From positions 1 to 22,980 of IMG/VR virus record IMGVR_UViG_3300042449_000187: DNA of 22,980 nucleotides. One strand, 5' to 3'. A model generated the notes under the pieces. It searched no databases. It was not told the DNA's origin and was given only the letters and a program-made list of their open reading frames with translations. The DNA is from a virus. The translations under genes and the position numbers were made by a program. This document shows positions 13,972-22,231 of this stretch, in pieces (within the stretch, counting starts at the first letter, position 1; each line of letters begins with the position of its first letter).

Positions 13972-14592
13972 ATGACACAGTTGAAAATTTGGAAAACGCA
14001 TCCTTATAATCAGATTCCAAAGAAGCAGACCGAAGGTTCTGCCTGCTTTGATTTACAGTTTCAGAGTGCCGGTAAGGTAGAGTATAAAGGCTTTTCACGA
14101 AGCAATAAAGCCTTTACTCGCCCTATGAGTGGTATGATTAGCATTCAGCCTGGTGATAGGATTATGGTTCCCACAGGTCTCATTCTGGACATTCCCGAAG
14201 GTTATTCTGTCCGTGTTCACGCCCGGTCAGGTCTATCACTAAAGCAAGGTCTTGTTCTGGCTAATGCCGAAGGCGTTATTGATTCAGACTATGTAGAAGA
14301 ATTGATGGTTCTTATTTGGAATATCTCCGACAATGCCATCAACATTCATACAGGTGATCGTATCGCACAGGCCGAACTAATCAAAGACGAAACTTATTCT
14401 ATTGTAGAAACCGCAGCACGACCTGGGGTAAAGACAAGTCGTGTCGGTGGTATGGGATCAACAGGTATTCAAGACGAAGGTGATACAGTTGTGATAAATA
14501 TTCCACAGTTACAAGTTGTAGAAATGAGAAAAATAAACGAAGCCCCAAAGAGGGGAAGAGGACGACCTAAAACTAATGCCAAAAGTTCATAG
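13972..14592 (+). CDS. dut: Trimeric dUTPase with C-terminal AT-hook
   Basis: 206 aa. All five dUTPase motifs are present: ACFDL (24-28), RSGLSL from Arg85, GVIDSDY (101-107), GDRIAQ (128-133) and RVGGMGSTG (157-165). The enzyme hydrolyses dUTP to dUMP, keeping uracil out of DNA. There is an insert between motifs 1 and 2 (FSRSNKAFTRPMSG) compared with minimal dUTPases. After motif 5 a linker of about 27 aa leads to GRGRPK at 195-200, an AT-hook-like minor-groove-binding motif, not typical for the family. The PAAR gene overlaps its last 17 bases. Confidence 0.93.
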   Translation: MTQLKIWKTHPYNQIPKKQTEGSACFDLQFQSAGKVEYKGFSRSNKAFTRPMSGMISIQPGDRIMVPTGLILDIPEGYSVRVHARSGLSLKQGLVLANAEGVIDSDYVEELMVLIWNISDNAINIHTGDRIAQAELIKDETYSIVETAARPGVKTSRVGGMGSTGIQDEGDTVVINIPQLQVVEMRKINEAPKRGRGRPKTNAKSS

Positions 14593-15121
14593 AGTAACAG
14601 ATCCTAGATTGTGTGGAGCCGTAACGGTTGACACAGGATTAAATACAAAAGTTCTCGCTGATAACTTGCTAGTAGCTGTTCAGGGAACACTAAACAGTCA
14701 TATGAATCTTGGAGCATTGATATCTTTATCACCACAAAAAATTTTGGTACAAGGTATACCGATGATTGTTTCTTTGATGGATCAAGGCGCTCCTGATATG
14801 GTCAATCCTTTACTAACACATGTTGAGGGATTGCCTACGCCTGCTGGAGGTTCTAATAAAGTTACTGCATATGGTGGATTAGGTTCCTTCGGTGGTGGAC
14901 TAGGTTCTTTTGGTATGTCTGGTATACCAGGTGTCGGTGAGATTATGCAGATTGGTTCGCAAGTCATGGGTCAAGTATCCAGAGTAGCAAATCAAGGTGG
15001 TGGTCAAGGTGTTTTGGTTATGAATAACATGACTTCGCAAACAGGTATTGGACCAGGATCAACTGTCACAAGCGCCAATACAGGAAGAACATTTACCTTT
15101 TCCGAGTATTATACATCTTGA
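14576..15121 (+). CDS. PAAR-like spike-tip protein
   Basis: 181 aa. Residues 1-95 have PAAR-like repeats: VHRVTDPRLCGAV, LADNLLVAVQGTLNSHMNLG, ILVQGIPMIVSLMDQG. These fold into a cone that caps baseplate or type VI spikes (compare T4 gp5.4). The C-terminal half is Gly/Ser-rich (GGLGSFGGGLGSFG) and could be a spike-associated or linker domain. The family call is from pattern, with no His/Cys zinc triad checked. It is a virion gene in the midst of replication genes and its end contains the hsp20 promoter. AGA/TTA/GGA codons look commoner than in the dUTPase gene. Confidence 0.7.
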   Translation: MPKVHRVTDPRLCGAVTVDTGLNTKVLADNLLVAVQGTLNSHMNLGALISLSPQKILVQGIPMIVSLMDQGAPDMVNPLLTHVEGLPTPAGGSNKVTAYGGLGSFGGGLGSFGMSGIPGVGEIMQIGSQVMGQVSRVANQGGGQGVLVMNNMTSQTGIGPGSTVTSANTGRTFTFSEYYTS

Positions 15122-15147
15122 CAACCGCATAAAGTTTACTATATAAT
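15118..15147 (+). promoter_or_regulatory. Promoter of hsp20
   Basis: TTGACA at 15118-15123 overlapping the PAAR stop, an 18-base spacer and TATAAT at 15142-15147. Predicted transcript start near 15154, giving a leader of about 50 bases. Confidence 0.82.
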
Positions 15148-15151
15148 ACTA

Positions 15152-15205
15152 GAATGATACCAAGAGGTATCGTTCCTTACTTCTCGCTAACTATAGGAGA
15201 AACAC
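15152..15205 (+). ncRNA. ROSE-like RNA thermometer in the hsp20 leader
   Basis: Hairpin I: GAATGATACC (15152-15161) pairs with GGTATCGTTC (15166-15175), loop AAGA, one G-U. Hairpin II: TTCTC (15181-15185), bulged G15186, CTA (15187-15189), loop ACTA, TAG (15194-15196), GAGAA (15197-15201). UCGCU (15184-15188) pairs with AGGA of the ribosome site with G15186 bulged out, as in the ROSE UYGCU signature. Confidence 0.65.
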
Positions 15206-15745
15206 ATGGGTAATAATAATCGTTCCACAGACCGTTTCTGGTTTGATCCTTTCACATTTGCTAACGACATTTCAAAGGGCGCTATCGGCTTTGATCGGGT
15301 GCTCCAGCAAATCGCCGAGGCAAATGAATATGTTCCAAAGATTCCATCTTATCCTCCATACAATGTAAAGAAGATTGATGAGGAACATTATGTGATCGAA
15401 ATGGCTGTTGCTGGTTTTGGTAAGCATAACCTTGATATCGAACTAAAGAATGATGTCCTGTCTATTACAGGAAGCACTGAGGCAGAGGAAGGCGACTACC
15501 TTCACAAAGGAATTGCTAATCGTGCTTTCACTCGGAAGTTCACCATTGCTGATAAGGTCGAAGTCAAGAATGCGGAACTTGCCAATGGTATGCTAAAGAT
15601 TTTCTTGGAGCGTTTTGTTCCAGAAGAGAATAAGGCCAAGAAGATTGACATTCTTGATCCGTTTGGTGTTCAGGAAGCAACGAAGCAATTTCTGACCGAA
15701 GGCGTAAAAAGTTGGACAGATGCTCTAACACCAAAGACTAAATAA
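15206..15745 (+). CDS. hsp20: Small heat-shock protein, Hsp20/IbpA-like
   Basis: 179 aa. The alpha-crystallin domain spans about residues 48-150: YPPYNVKKIDEEHYVIEMAV then AGFGKHNLDIELKNDVLSI, TRKFTIADKV, and the late MLKIFLERFVPEE strand; the IEMAVAG segment resembles bacterial IbpA. It is an ATP-independent holdase; hsp20 is a typical gene of T4-like cyanophages and pelagiphages, where it is thought to help virion assembly. A long C-terminal tail (EATKQFLTEGVKSW) exceeds the bacterial form. Ribosome site AGGAG at 15195-15199 lies in the ROSE-like hairpin. Own promoter at 15118. Confidence 0.92.
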   Translation: MGNNNRSTDRFWFDPFTFANDISKGAIGFDRVLQQIAEANEYVPKIPSYPPYNVKKIDEEHYVIEMAVAGFGKHNLDIELKNDVLSITGSTEAEEGDYLHKGIANRAFTRKFTIADKVEVKNAELANGMLKIFLERFVPEENKAKKIDILDPFGVQEATKQFLTEGVKSWTDALTPKTK

Positions 15746-15754
15746 GAATAACAC

Positions 15755-15793
15755 GGCAGGGGCCTCTGCTTACGCAAGTCCCTGTCTTCTCTT
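15755..15793 (+). terminator. Probable rho-independent terminator after hsp20
   Basis: GGCAGGG (15755-15761) pairs with CCCTGTC (15780-15786), one G-U, with an 18-base loop that may hold a small inner stem. Followed by TTCTCTTT. It separates hsp20 from the sugar cassette. Confidence 0.55.
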
Positions 15794-15807
15794 TATGAGG
15801 TTATATT

Positions 15808-16554
15808 ATGAAGCTAGTGATCGAAAAGCCTGTAACTGTAATCACGCCTACTATTGGTTCTCCAAAACTAAAAGATGCTATTGAGTCTGTAAGAAATCAG
15901 ACATATAATTGTCAGCATCTAATTGTAATTGATGGTCCTGGATATTGGAAAGAAGCATCTAAACATATTCCCACTCTTGATGATAACACAAAAATGGTTG
16001 TCTCGCCAGAGAACACAGGCAAGACAGGTGGCAACTTCTACGGTCATCGCATCTATGCTGCCTATCCACATCTAATCAATTCAGATTACATTCTATTTCT
16101 AGACGAAGACAACTGGTATGAACGAGACCATGTTGAAACGCTAGTCAAGACTATTGAAGAAAAGGACCTTGACTTCGCTTATTCACTCCGTCAAATCTAT
16201 TCTCCTGATCGCCGCTTCCGTTGTAATGACAACTGTGAAAGTCTAGGCAAGTGGCCAATCTTTATGTCTCGGAGTTCACCACATGGTCCGCAGTTTCTAA
16301 TAGATACATCTTCGTTCTGTTTCAAGCGAGAGTTTATCCAGAAAACATGTCACTTCTGGCATACAGGATGGGGTGGTGATAGACACTTCCTCTATGCGGT
16401 AAAAGACCATGCTAAGTATGATACGAATGGCAAGCATAGTCTTTGCTATCGTTTAGATGGCAATCCTAACTCGGTGACAGAACAGTTTTTCATCGAAGGT
16501 AACAAAACACAAGAGCAATATTATGGAGGAAGATATCCGTGGCAAAAGATTTGA
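15808..16554 (+). CDS. Family 2-type glycosyltransferase
   Basis: 248 aa. N-terminal VTVITPTIGSPKLKDAIESV then QTYNCQHLIVIDGPG, the GT2 nucleotide-sugar fold entry, and a metal-binding DEDN at 99-102 inside ILFLDEDNWYE. A C-terminal HFWHTGWGGDRHF acceptor-side motif follows. It starts after GAGG at eight bases and is the first gene behind the terminator at 15755. The end overlaps the next gene by 16 bases. Donor and acceptor unknown; the cassette includes deoxysugar and uronic-type sugar synthesis. Confidence 0.87.
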   Translation: MKLVIEKPVTVITPTIGSPKLKDAIESVRNQTYNCQHLIVIDGPGYWKEASKHIPTLDDNTKMVVSPENTGKTGGNFYGHRIYAAYPHLINSDYILFLDEDNWYERDHVETLVKTIEEKDLDFAYSLRQIYSPDRRFRCNDNCESLGKWPIFMSRSSPHGPQFLIDTSSFCFKREFIQKTCHFWHTGWGGDRHFLYAVKDHAKYDTNGKHSLCYRLDGNPNSVTEQFFIEGNKTQEQYYGGRYPWQKI

Positions 16555-17450
16555 TAGTTGGCGTAGTAGATAACTACGACTGGGACAAGATAAAGTATTG
16601 GTCAAACTCCATTGAGCAATCTGGTTTCGACGGATACAAGGCACTAATCGTTTATAATATGGATGCTGCTACAGCAAAGAAACTTACCGAGAAACAGTTT
16701 ATGTTGATCGGTTGTAGCGAGTATGATGAAACTAAAGGTTTTGTGTTTGAGAACAAAAGCAACATCATGGTGGATAGGTTCATGTATATCCATCATTTTC
16801 TTTCTATGCTTCAAACTCCAGATGACGTGAATAGAGTTATCATCACCGATGTTAGAGATGTTGTGTTTCAGACTAATCCAACAACATGGTTAGATGAATA
16901 CTTTATCCATGACGCAAACATTCTCGTTGGTTCTGAAAATCTAACATATGAAAATGAACCATGGGGAAAGAACAATATCAAGACAGCCTTTGGTGAATAC
17001 TTCTACGAAAAGCATAAGGATCTTCCTATTTACTGTGCTGGTGTTATTGCTGGTGAGTTGAATGCTATAAGTGATTTGTGTCAGAACATTTGGCTTATCT
17101 GTCGTGGTCTAAATCCTCATGTCGAAGGTGGTGGTGGTCCTGATCAGGCGGCACTAAACATCATTCTAAATTTGGAAGTATATAGTTTTTCTACATACTT
17201 TTCCAGTCCCGCTTGTGCATGGGTGCTTCACGCAGGAACATCTATGAATGCCATCAAGGCTGGTTCTGGTGGTATCGGAGAAGAATATATTAGAAATCCT
17301 AATATGAAGATTGACTTTATAAATGACTTAGAATATACTGTCATAGATAATAAAGTATGTTGGACGGATAAACCGATTACAGTTCTACACCAATGGGATC
17401 GTGTTCCCGAATGGAAAAAGATGATTGAGGAAAACTATGGCGCTAACTGA
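16539..17450 (+). CDS. Glycosyltransferase-like protein, GTG start
   Basis: 303 aa. GTG 16539 follows GGAGGA at eight bases, stronger than any ATG nearby. N-terminal DLIVGVVDNYDWDKIKYW resembles the opening strand of GT-A enzymes, and DVRDV from Asp104 (VIITDVRDVVFQTNP) is a probable metal/nucleotide site. IYCAGVIAGE and GGGGPDQAALN look like the acceptor/donor-binding parts. It fits DUF616- or GT8-like enzymes, but I cannot choose. Overlaps the methyltransferase gene by 14 bases. Confidence 0.7.
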   Translation: MAKDLIVGVVDNYDWDKIKYWSNSIEQSGFDGYKALIVYNMDAATAKKLTEKQFMLIGCSEYDETKGFVFENKSNIMVDRFMYIHHFLSMLQTPDDVNRVIITDVRDVVFQTNPTTWLDEYFIHDANILVGSENLTYENEPWGKNNIKTAFGEYFYEKHKDLPIYCAGVIAGELNAISDLCQNIWLICRGLNPHVEGGGGPDQAALNIILNLEVYSFSTYFSSPACAWVLHAGTSMNAIKAGSGGIGEEYIRNPNMKIDFINDLEYTVIDNKVCWTDKPITVLHQWDRVPEWKKMIEENYGAN

Positions 17451-18021
17451 CGAAGACTTTATGACTATTGAGGAACTGGGTAGCAAGTGGCCCTATGATT
17501 GGGTTTCTACAAAAGGACTTGCTCCCTATATCAAACGACTTGGCGAGAATGTTACCGGTATTGAGATTGGTACCTGTCGTGCCGAGTCTACCGCTTATCT
17601 GCTAGAGAAGTGTCCAAACATTCAGCGTATCTTTACTATTGATCCTTACAAGGCGTATCAGGATTGGAATGGTGAGATTACACAGAATGATGTTGATAGA
17701 TTTATGGATGCTGCCAAGAAGAACCTAGAGCCATATGGTGATCGGGTTAGGATGATTAGAGAAACATCCACAGAGGCAGCAAGTAACTTCACTGATACAC
17801 TAGTTGACTTTATCTTTGTTGATGGCGATCATTCATACGAAGCGACACTAGCTGACTGTGAGGCATACTATCCATTTCTAAAGCCAGGTGGTTTCTTTTG
17901 TGGACACGATTATAGTTCTATCGATGCTGTTTATCGTGCTGTGAATGATTTCAGAGACAAGCACAAGATTACTTCACCTATCAATCTATCTACCAACTCC
18001 ACTTTCTTCTGGTACAAGTAA
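17437..18021 (+). CDS. SAM-dependent methyltransferase, Methyltransf_24-like
   Basis: 194 aa from ATG 17437, six bases after GAGG (a TTG at 17425 is also in frame). GIEIGTCRAESTAYL (SAM motif I), IFTIDPYKAY (acidic strand end), FIFVDGDHSYEATLAD and a C-terminal FLKPGGFFCGHDY mark the Methyltransf_24 type, often acting on sugars or other secondary-metabolite groups. With glycosyltransferases on both sides, O-methylation of a sugar is the likeliest role. TAATG overlap with the next gene. Confidence 0.85.
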   Translation: MALTDEDFMTIEELGSKWPYDWVSTKGLAPYIKRLGENVTGIEIGTCRAESTAYLLEKCPNIQRIFTIDPYKAYQDWNGEITQNDVDRFMDAAKKNLEPYGDRVRMIRETSTEAASNFTDTLVDFIFVDGDHSYEATLADCEAYYPFLKPGGFFCGHDYSSIDAVYRAVNDFRDKHKITSPINLSTNSTFFWYK

Positions 18022-18899
18022 TGAAGATTTTACGACTAGGATTTTCTGATACATTCTCTACGGCTATAAACTTCTTTACCGAGGCACTGGGTCGTAGATT
18101 TCAGATTGTTCGTGACGATGAAAATCCAGAGTATCTAATCTATGGTGAAGGAGTCTATGGACATAATCACCGTAGATTCGGACCAGAAGTCACTAAGGTC
18201 TTTTATACTGGCGAGAATGTTAGACCACCATGGGGTGAGTGTCAGTTTGCTATGACCTTTGACCATGAGAATAGTTCTCGCCATTATCGTCTACCTCTTT
18301 ATGCGATTGATATGTGGGGTGCGGTCACCGAAGGATGGACCAAAGACTATTATCAGTTGGTTCATCTGAATCATGATTATGAAATAGAATATGATACCAG
18401 AGGATTTTGTTCTTTCGTTGTATCTAATCCTAATCAAGAAATGAGAAACAAAGCATTTCATTTCATCAATGATTATAAGCAGGTCAACTCCGCAGGTCCT
18501 CATTATAATAACGTTGGCTATGTTTTACCAAGAGATAAACTAGTTCACAAGTTGATGTTTTTGGATAGATATCGGTTCAACATTTGTTTCGAGAATAGTT
18601 CATATCCTGGCTATGTAACCGAAAAGATATTGAATGCTCTACAGGTAAAGACTATGCCAATCTATTGGGGATCACCAACAGTTGAAAGAGATTTCAATAC
18701 ACGTGCCTTTATCAATGCATCGGATCATGGTGATTTCAACAAACTAGTAGACTATATCAGACATCTAGACTCGACCGCCGGCAAAAAAGAGTATCTAGAT
18801 ATTATTAGTCAGCCCGCCTTTAAGAATGATGTTCCTAACTGTTATACCAGTATGAATAATCTTAGCGCCTGGTGGGAAGCGTTCGTATGTGGAGATTGA
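18021..18899 (+). CDS. Fucosyltransferase-like protein, GT10 family
   Basis: 292 aa. The GT10 donor-binding core FNICFENSSYPGYVTEKIL lies at residues 186-204, with Glu191-Asn192 and Tyr198-Val-Thr-Glu-Lys202, followed by MPIYWGSPTVERDFN and AFINASDHGDF. GT10 enzymes transfer fucose from GDP-fucose to sugars. The next gene makes the GDP-fucose precursor, which supports fucose, or a related 6-deoxy sugar, as donor. The N-terminal domain (about 1-150) is less conserved, as usual for acceptor binding. Confidence 0.88.
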   Translation: MKILRLGFSDTFSTAINFFTEALGRRFQIVRDDENPEYLIYGEGVYGHNHRRFGPEVTKVFYTGENVRPPWGECQFAMTFDHENSSRHYRLPLYAIDMWGAVTEGWTKDYYQLVHLNHDYEIEYDTRGFCSFVVSNPNQEMRNKAFHFINDYKQVNSAGPHYNNVGYVLPRDKLVHKLMFLDRYRFNICFENSSYPGYVTEKILNALQVKTMPIYWGSPTVERDFNTRAFINASDHGDFNKLVDYIRHLDSTAGKKEYLDIISQPAFKNDVPNCYTSMNNLSAWWEAFVCGD

Positions 18900-18900
18900 T

Positions 18901-19917
18901 ATGAAGAAAGCTATTATAACAGGAATTACTGGTCAAGATGGATCATATCTTGCAGAGCTACTACTAGAGAAAGGATATGAGGTCTACGGTTTTGTCCGTA
19001 GATCATCTGTGCCTAACTTAAAGAATATTGAAAGTATCAGAGACAATCGAAATCTAACACTCGTATATAACGATCTGACATCACCTTCTTCTGTTATTGA
19101 TAATATTCTGGATATAAATCCAGATGAAACATATAATATAGCAGCACAGTCGGATGTTAGAGTTTCATTTGACATTCCTGAATATACTATGGAATGTATT
19201 GCAGTAGGAACAACTGGTATTCTTGAAGCGTTACGTAAGATAAAGATAAAAGGTGGAAATCCTAAATTTTATCAAGCATCTACATCCGAACTTTTTGGTT
19301 TGGTTCAGGAGACACCTCAGAAAGAAACGACTCCTTTTTATCCTCGTTCGCCATATGGTTGTGCTAAACTAGCGGCGCACTGGATGACAGTTAATTATCG
19401 TGAATCATATGACATGTTTAACTGTAGTGGAATACTTTTCAACCATGAGAGTCCTCGTAGAGGTATTAATTTTGTTACTCGTAAGATTACACATGGCTTA
19501 AAAAGAGTAGCACTTGGAAAACAGTCTATTGTATCTATGGGTAATTTGGATTCACAGAGAGATTGGGGACACGCTAAAGATTATGTGAAAGCCATGTATA
19601 TGATGTTACAGCATGATAATCCTGATGATTATGTTGTCTCTACAGGAGAACTACATACAGTTAGAGAGTTTATTGAGATTACAGGTAAACATTATGATAT
19701 GGATATTGTGTGGCAGAATAAAGGAATATATGAAATAGGAATTGATCGTAAAAAGAATGTTCCTGTTATCAACGTTGATCCTTATTTTTATCGTCCCGCC
19801 GAAGTTCAGATCCTCTTAGGAGACTCGTCTAAGATTCGTAATAACCTGAGTTGGAGACCAGAATATGATTTTGAATCTCTAATTGAAGATATGTGTGCTA
19901 ATGAAAAAGGTGAGTAA
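18901..19917 (+). CDS. gmd: GDP-mannose 4,6-dehydratase
   Basis: 338 aa from ATG 18901, six bases after GGAG. NAD(P)-binding GITGQDG at 8-14, STSE at 127-130 and the catalytic Tyr152-x3-Lys156 (SPYGCAK), with NHESPRRG and a late GHAKDYV, all as in Gmd. The enzyme makes GDP-4-keto-6-deoxymannose, precursor of GDP-fucose, GDP-rhamnose and GDP-perosamine. The next step needs a reductase/epimerase; the partial epimerase at 22232 is a candidate but lacks the usual SACIYP-type signature. Base use here and in the next gene (AGA, TTA, ATA) is more AT-rich than in the neighbours. Confidence 0.93.
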   Translation: MKKAIITGITGQDGSYLAELLLEKGYEVYGFVRRSSVPNLKNIESIRDNRNLTLVYNDLTSPSSVIDNILDINPDETYNIAAQSDVRVSFDIPEYTMECIAVGTTGILEALRKIKIKGGNPKFYQASTSELFGLVQETPQKETTPFYPRSPYGCAKLAAHWMTVNYRESYDMFNCSGILFNHESPRRGINFVTRKITHGLKRVALGKQSIVSMGNLDSQRDWGHAKDYVKAMYMMLQHDNPDDYVVSTGELHTVREFIEITGKHYDMDIVWQNKGIYEIGIDRKKNVPVINVDPYFYRPAEVQILLGDSSKIRNNLSWRPEYDFESLIEDMCANEKGE

Positions 19918-20867
19918 TGTCTAATATATTATTTGTGGTTCATAGATATGCTCCTTATCCAGGAGGCAGTGAGATTAATGTCCAGAATATGGCCGAAGGT
20001 CTTCTTGCTCGTGGTCACGATGTTACTGTATTAGCAGAAACGCATAAAGGTGATTATAATAATGTCAAAGTTACAAGCGATTATCAAAGACTTGCTGATC
20101 CCTGGGATTTAATAGTCGTTCATGGAGGAGATGTTTATTATCAAAACATTGTTCATCTAAACGGTCGTAGAATTTCATCTCCTGTTCTTTATCTTATCAT
20201 AAAGCCTAGCGAAACGGATATATGTATGCTAGGACTTCATTCGCATCGTTTTATAGGATACGGAATGACGGATGAAATCAATCACATTAAAAAACATAAT
20301 GTGATTAAGAAAGCACGACGAATAAGATACGGCATAAGACATGAAGGAATCATTAAGACTAAATCTCTTTCAAGCGATAAGAAGATTTTTGTTTCCGCAG
20401 GAGGGTTTTCTACTCACAAAGGTATGAAACCATTGGCTGCCGCTTTTGAATCTTCTGATATACACAATGCAGAATTACATCTATACGGTTATTGTAATCA
20501 AGAACTAATGCCTAAACAGACGGATAAAGTCAAAGTCTTTTTCGGATTAACAAAAGACGAAGTATATCAGGCGATGGCAAATGCCGATGCATATATTATG
20601 AACTCTTATGATGATGGATTTGGACTGGTTTTATTAGAAGCGATGATGAATAAGACACCTTGGTTCGCTAGAGATATTTCGGGCGCCCATGATATGGCTC
20701 GTTGGGGAACCCTGCATAGCACCGAACATGAGCTAATGAATAATCTTCGCAACTTCGAACGTGATGATAAGAAGATTGAAGATGCCTACGATTATGTGAT
20801 GGCAAATCATACCGTTCAGGATACCTGTAATGATATAGAAGACGTTTTGTTGGAGACTTTACGATGA
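19917..20867 (+). CDS. GT4-like glycosyltransferase (GT-B fold)
   Basis: 316 aa. N-terminal RYAPYPGGSE (10-19) is the GT-B acceptor-side loop. The C-terminal donor domain starts at IFVSAGGFSTHKGM and contains the EX7E-like pattern DGFGLVLLE from Asp233 to Glu241. Family 4 usually has Glu at the first of these positions; here it is Asp. TAATG overlap with gmd and ATGA overlap with the dehydrogenase. The donor is unknown. The gene has the same AT-rich codons as gmd. Confidence 0.87.
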   Translation: MSNILFVVHRYAPYPGGSEINVQNMAEGLLARGHDVTVLAETHKGDYNNVKVTSDYQRLADPWDLIVVHGGDVYYQNIVHLNGRRISSPVLYLIIKPSETDICMLGLHSHRFIGYGMTDEINHIKKHNVIKKARRIRYGIRHEGIIKTKSLSSDKKIFVSAGGFSTHKGMKPLAAAFESSDIHNAELHLYGYCNQELMPKQTDKVKVFFGLTKDEVYQAMANADAYIMNSYDDGFGLVLLEAMMNKTPWFARDISGAHDMARWGTLHSTEHELMNNLRNFERDDKKIEDAYDYVMANHTVQDTCNDIEDVLLETLR

Positions 20868-22102
20868 AGGTAGCAGTTATTGGTGCAGGTGGTCATGTTG
20901 GCTTTCCATTCTCTTGTGTTATCGCTAATGCTGGTCACACAGTTTATGGTATTGATATCAATCAGGACGCTGTAGACTTACTAAACAGAGGCATTGTTCC
21001 TTACATAGAGGAAGGCGCCGCAGATATTCTAAATGAGAATCTACGAAAAGAGCGCCTACTATTTACAACAGATTTTGATTTCATCAAAGATGCTGACGTG
21101 GTTGCTATTATGATTGGCACGCCAGTTGATGGCGAAGGTAACGCCAGACTAGATGACTTATTCAACTTTGTTGATGCTACTCTTATTCCTCGCATGAAGA
21201 CAGGTCAGTTGATTGTTCTACGGTCTACTGTATCACCAGGAACAACAGAGGTTCTTCGCAAACACATTTCATATAAGCATGGATGGGCAGAAGGAGGCGA
21301 TTATCATCTTGTATTCTGTCCTGAAAGAGTTGTTCAAGGTAAGTCTATGGTCGAAACATCTAAACTGCCACAGTTGATTGGCGCATTCAATCATCATTCA
21401 TTTGATGTTGCTAAGGACTTTTTTAGCACATTCATCAAGAATGAAATATTTTATCTAACGCCAAGAGAAGCAGAAGTTGGTAAACTCATGACGAACATGT
21501 ATCGTTATGTTACCTTTGCTTTCGCTAACGAGTTTTGGATGATCGGAGAGAAACATGGAATCAACATTGACAAAGTTATTGACGCATGTAACCACGATTA
21601 TCCTCGTATGTCTGTACCACACCCTGGTCCTAATGTGGGTGGTCCTTGTCTTTTCAAAGATGGTAAGTTTCTTCTTTCTGACATTCCTTTTGGCGATCTT
21701 ATCAATACTTCGTTCCTTATCAACGAAGGCATGCCGGATTATATCTTCAATCGGATCAGAGAAATCAATCCAAAGGTAGATAAGGTTCTTATTCTAGGTG
21801 CGACATTCAAGAAAGATTGCGACGATACAAGAAACAGTCTATCATTCAAGATGCGTAAGGTATGTAAGAAGCACGGTGTAGAAGCATATATGGATGATAA
21901 GTTTTACATCGATAGTCTAGCAAAGTTTCCAGATGCTATCAAGTTTGATGCTGTTATTGTTATGACACCTCATACAGGAACGGAAGTTGATTGGCCATTA
22001 GACCAGTTTAGAAAAGATTGTATCATTGCTGATATCTGGAAGATGTATCCAGAAAGCAAACTAAGTAATACGGGCATTTATAAAGTTGGAGATGTGCTAT
22101 GA
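20864..22102 (+). CDS. Nucleotide-sugar dehydrogenase (UDP-glucose/UDP-ManNAc type)
   Basis: 412 aa. NAD-binding GAGGHVG (7-13), substrate strand VAIMIGTPVD, LRSTVSPGTTE, FCPERVVQGK, and catalytic Cys262 in GGPCLFKD. It oxidises the sugar C6 alcohol of a UDP- or GDP-sugar to a uronic acid through the Cys. Family members include Ugd, WecC and AlgD; FCPERVVQGK and the NVGGPC context lean toward the WecC/WbpA-like group, but substrate cannot be fixed from sequence. Starts nine bases after GGAG. Confidence 0.9.
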   Translation: MKVAVIGAGGHVGFPFSCVIANAGHTVYGIDINQDAVDLLNRGIVPYIEEGAADILNENLRKERLLFTTDFDFIKDADVVAIMIGTPVDGEGNARLDDLFNFVDATLIPRMKTGQLIVLRSTVSPGTTEVLRKHISYKHGWAEGGDYHLVFCPERVVQGKSMVETSKLPQLIGAFNHHSFDVAKDFFSTFIKNEIFYLTPREAEVGKLMTNMYRYVTFAFANEFWMIGEKHGINIDKVIDACNHDYPRMSVPHPGPNVGGPCLFKDGKFLLSDIPFGDLINTSFLINEGMPDYIFNRIREINPKVDKVLILGATFKKDCDDTRNSLSFKMRKVCKKHGVEAYMDDKFYIDSLAKFPDAIKFDAVIVMTPHTGTEVDWPLDQFRKDCIIADIWKMYPESKLSNTGIYKVGDVL

Positions 22103-22230
22103 GCGATGAAATCAAAAAGGCAATAGAGTTTGCTGTTATGAAAACCCTTCGTGAAATTGGATTAGAACAGTTCAAAAAGACTTCCTTTTTCGTCGGTAGT
22201 AAAAAGAAAAAATATAAGAAAGGATTATAA
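22099..22230 (+). CDS. Small basic protein, 43 aa
   Basis: ATGA overlap with the dehydrogenase and GGAG at seven bases. A charged helix (residues 3-27) leads to a Lys-rich tail (SKKKKYKKGL). It could bind nucleic acid or simply be a coupled small protein. No family recognised. The next gene starts one base after its stop. Confidence 0.6.
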   Translation: MSDEIKKAIEFAVMKTLREIGLEQFKKTSFFVGSKKKKYKKGL

Positions 22231-22231
22231 A

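Noticed and set aside
14628-14633. TTGACA within the PAAR-like gene
   Set aside because: No -10-like sequence at 16-18 bases, and it lies inside a coding frame with no gene starting nearby.
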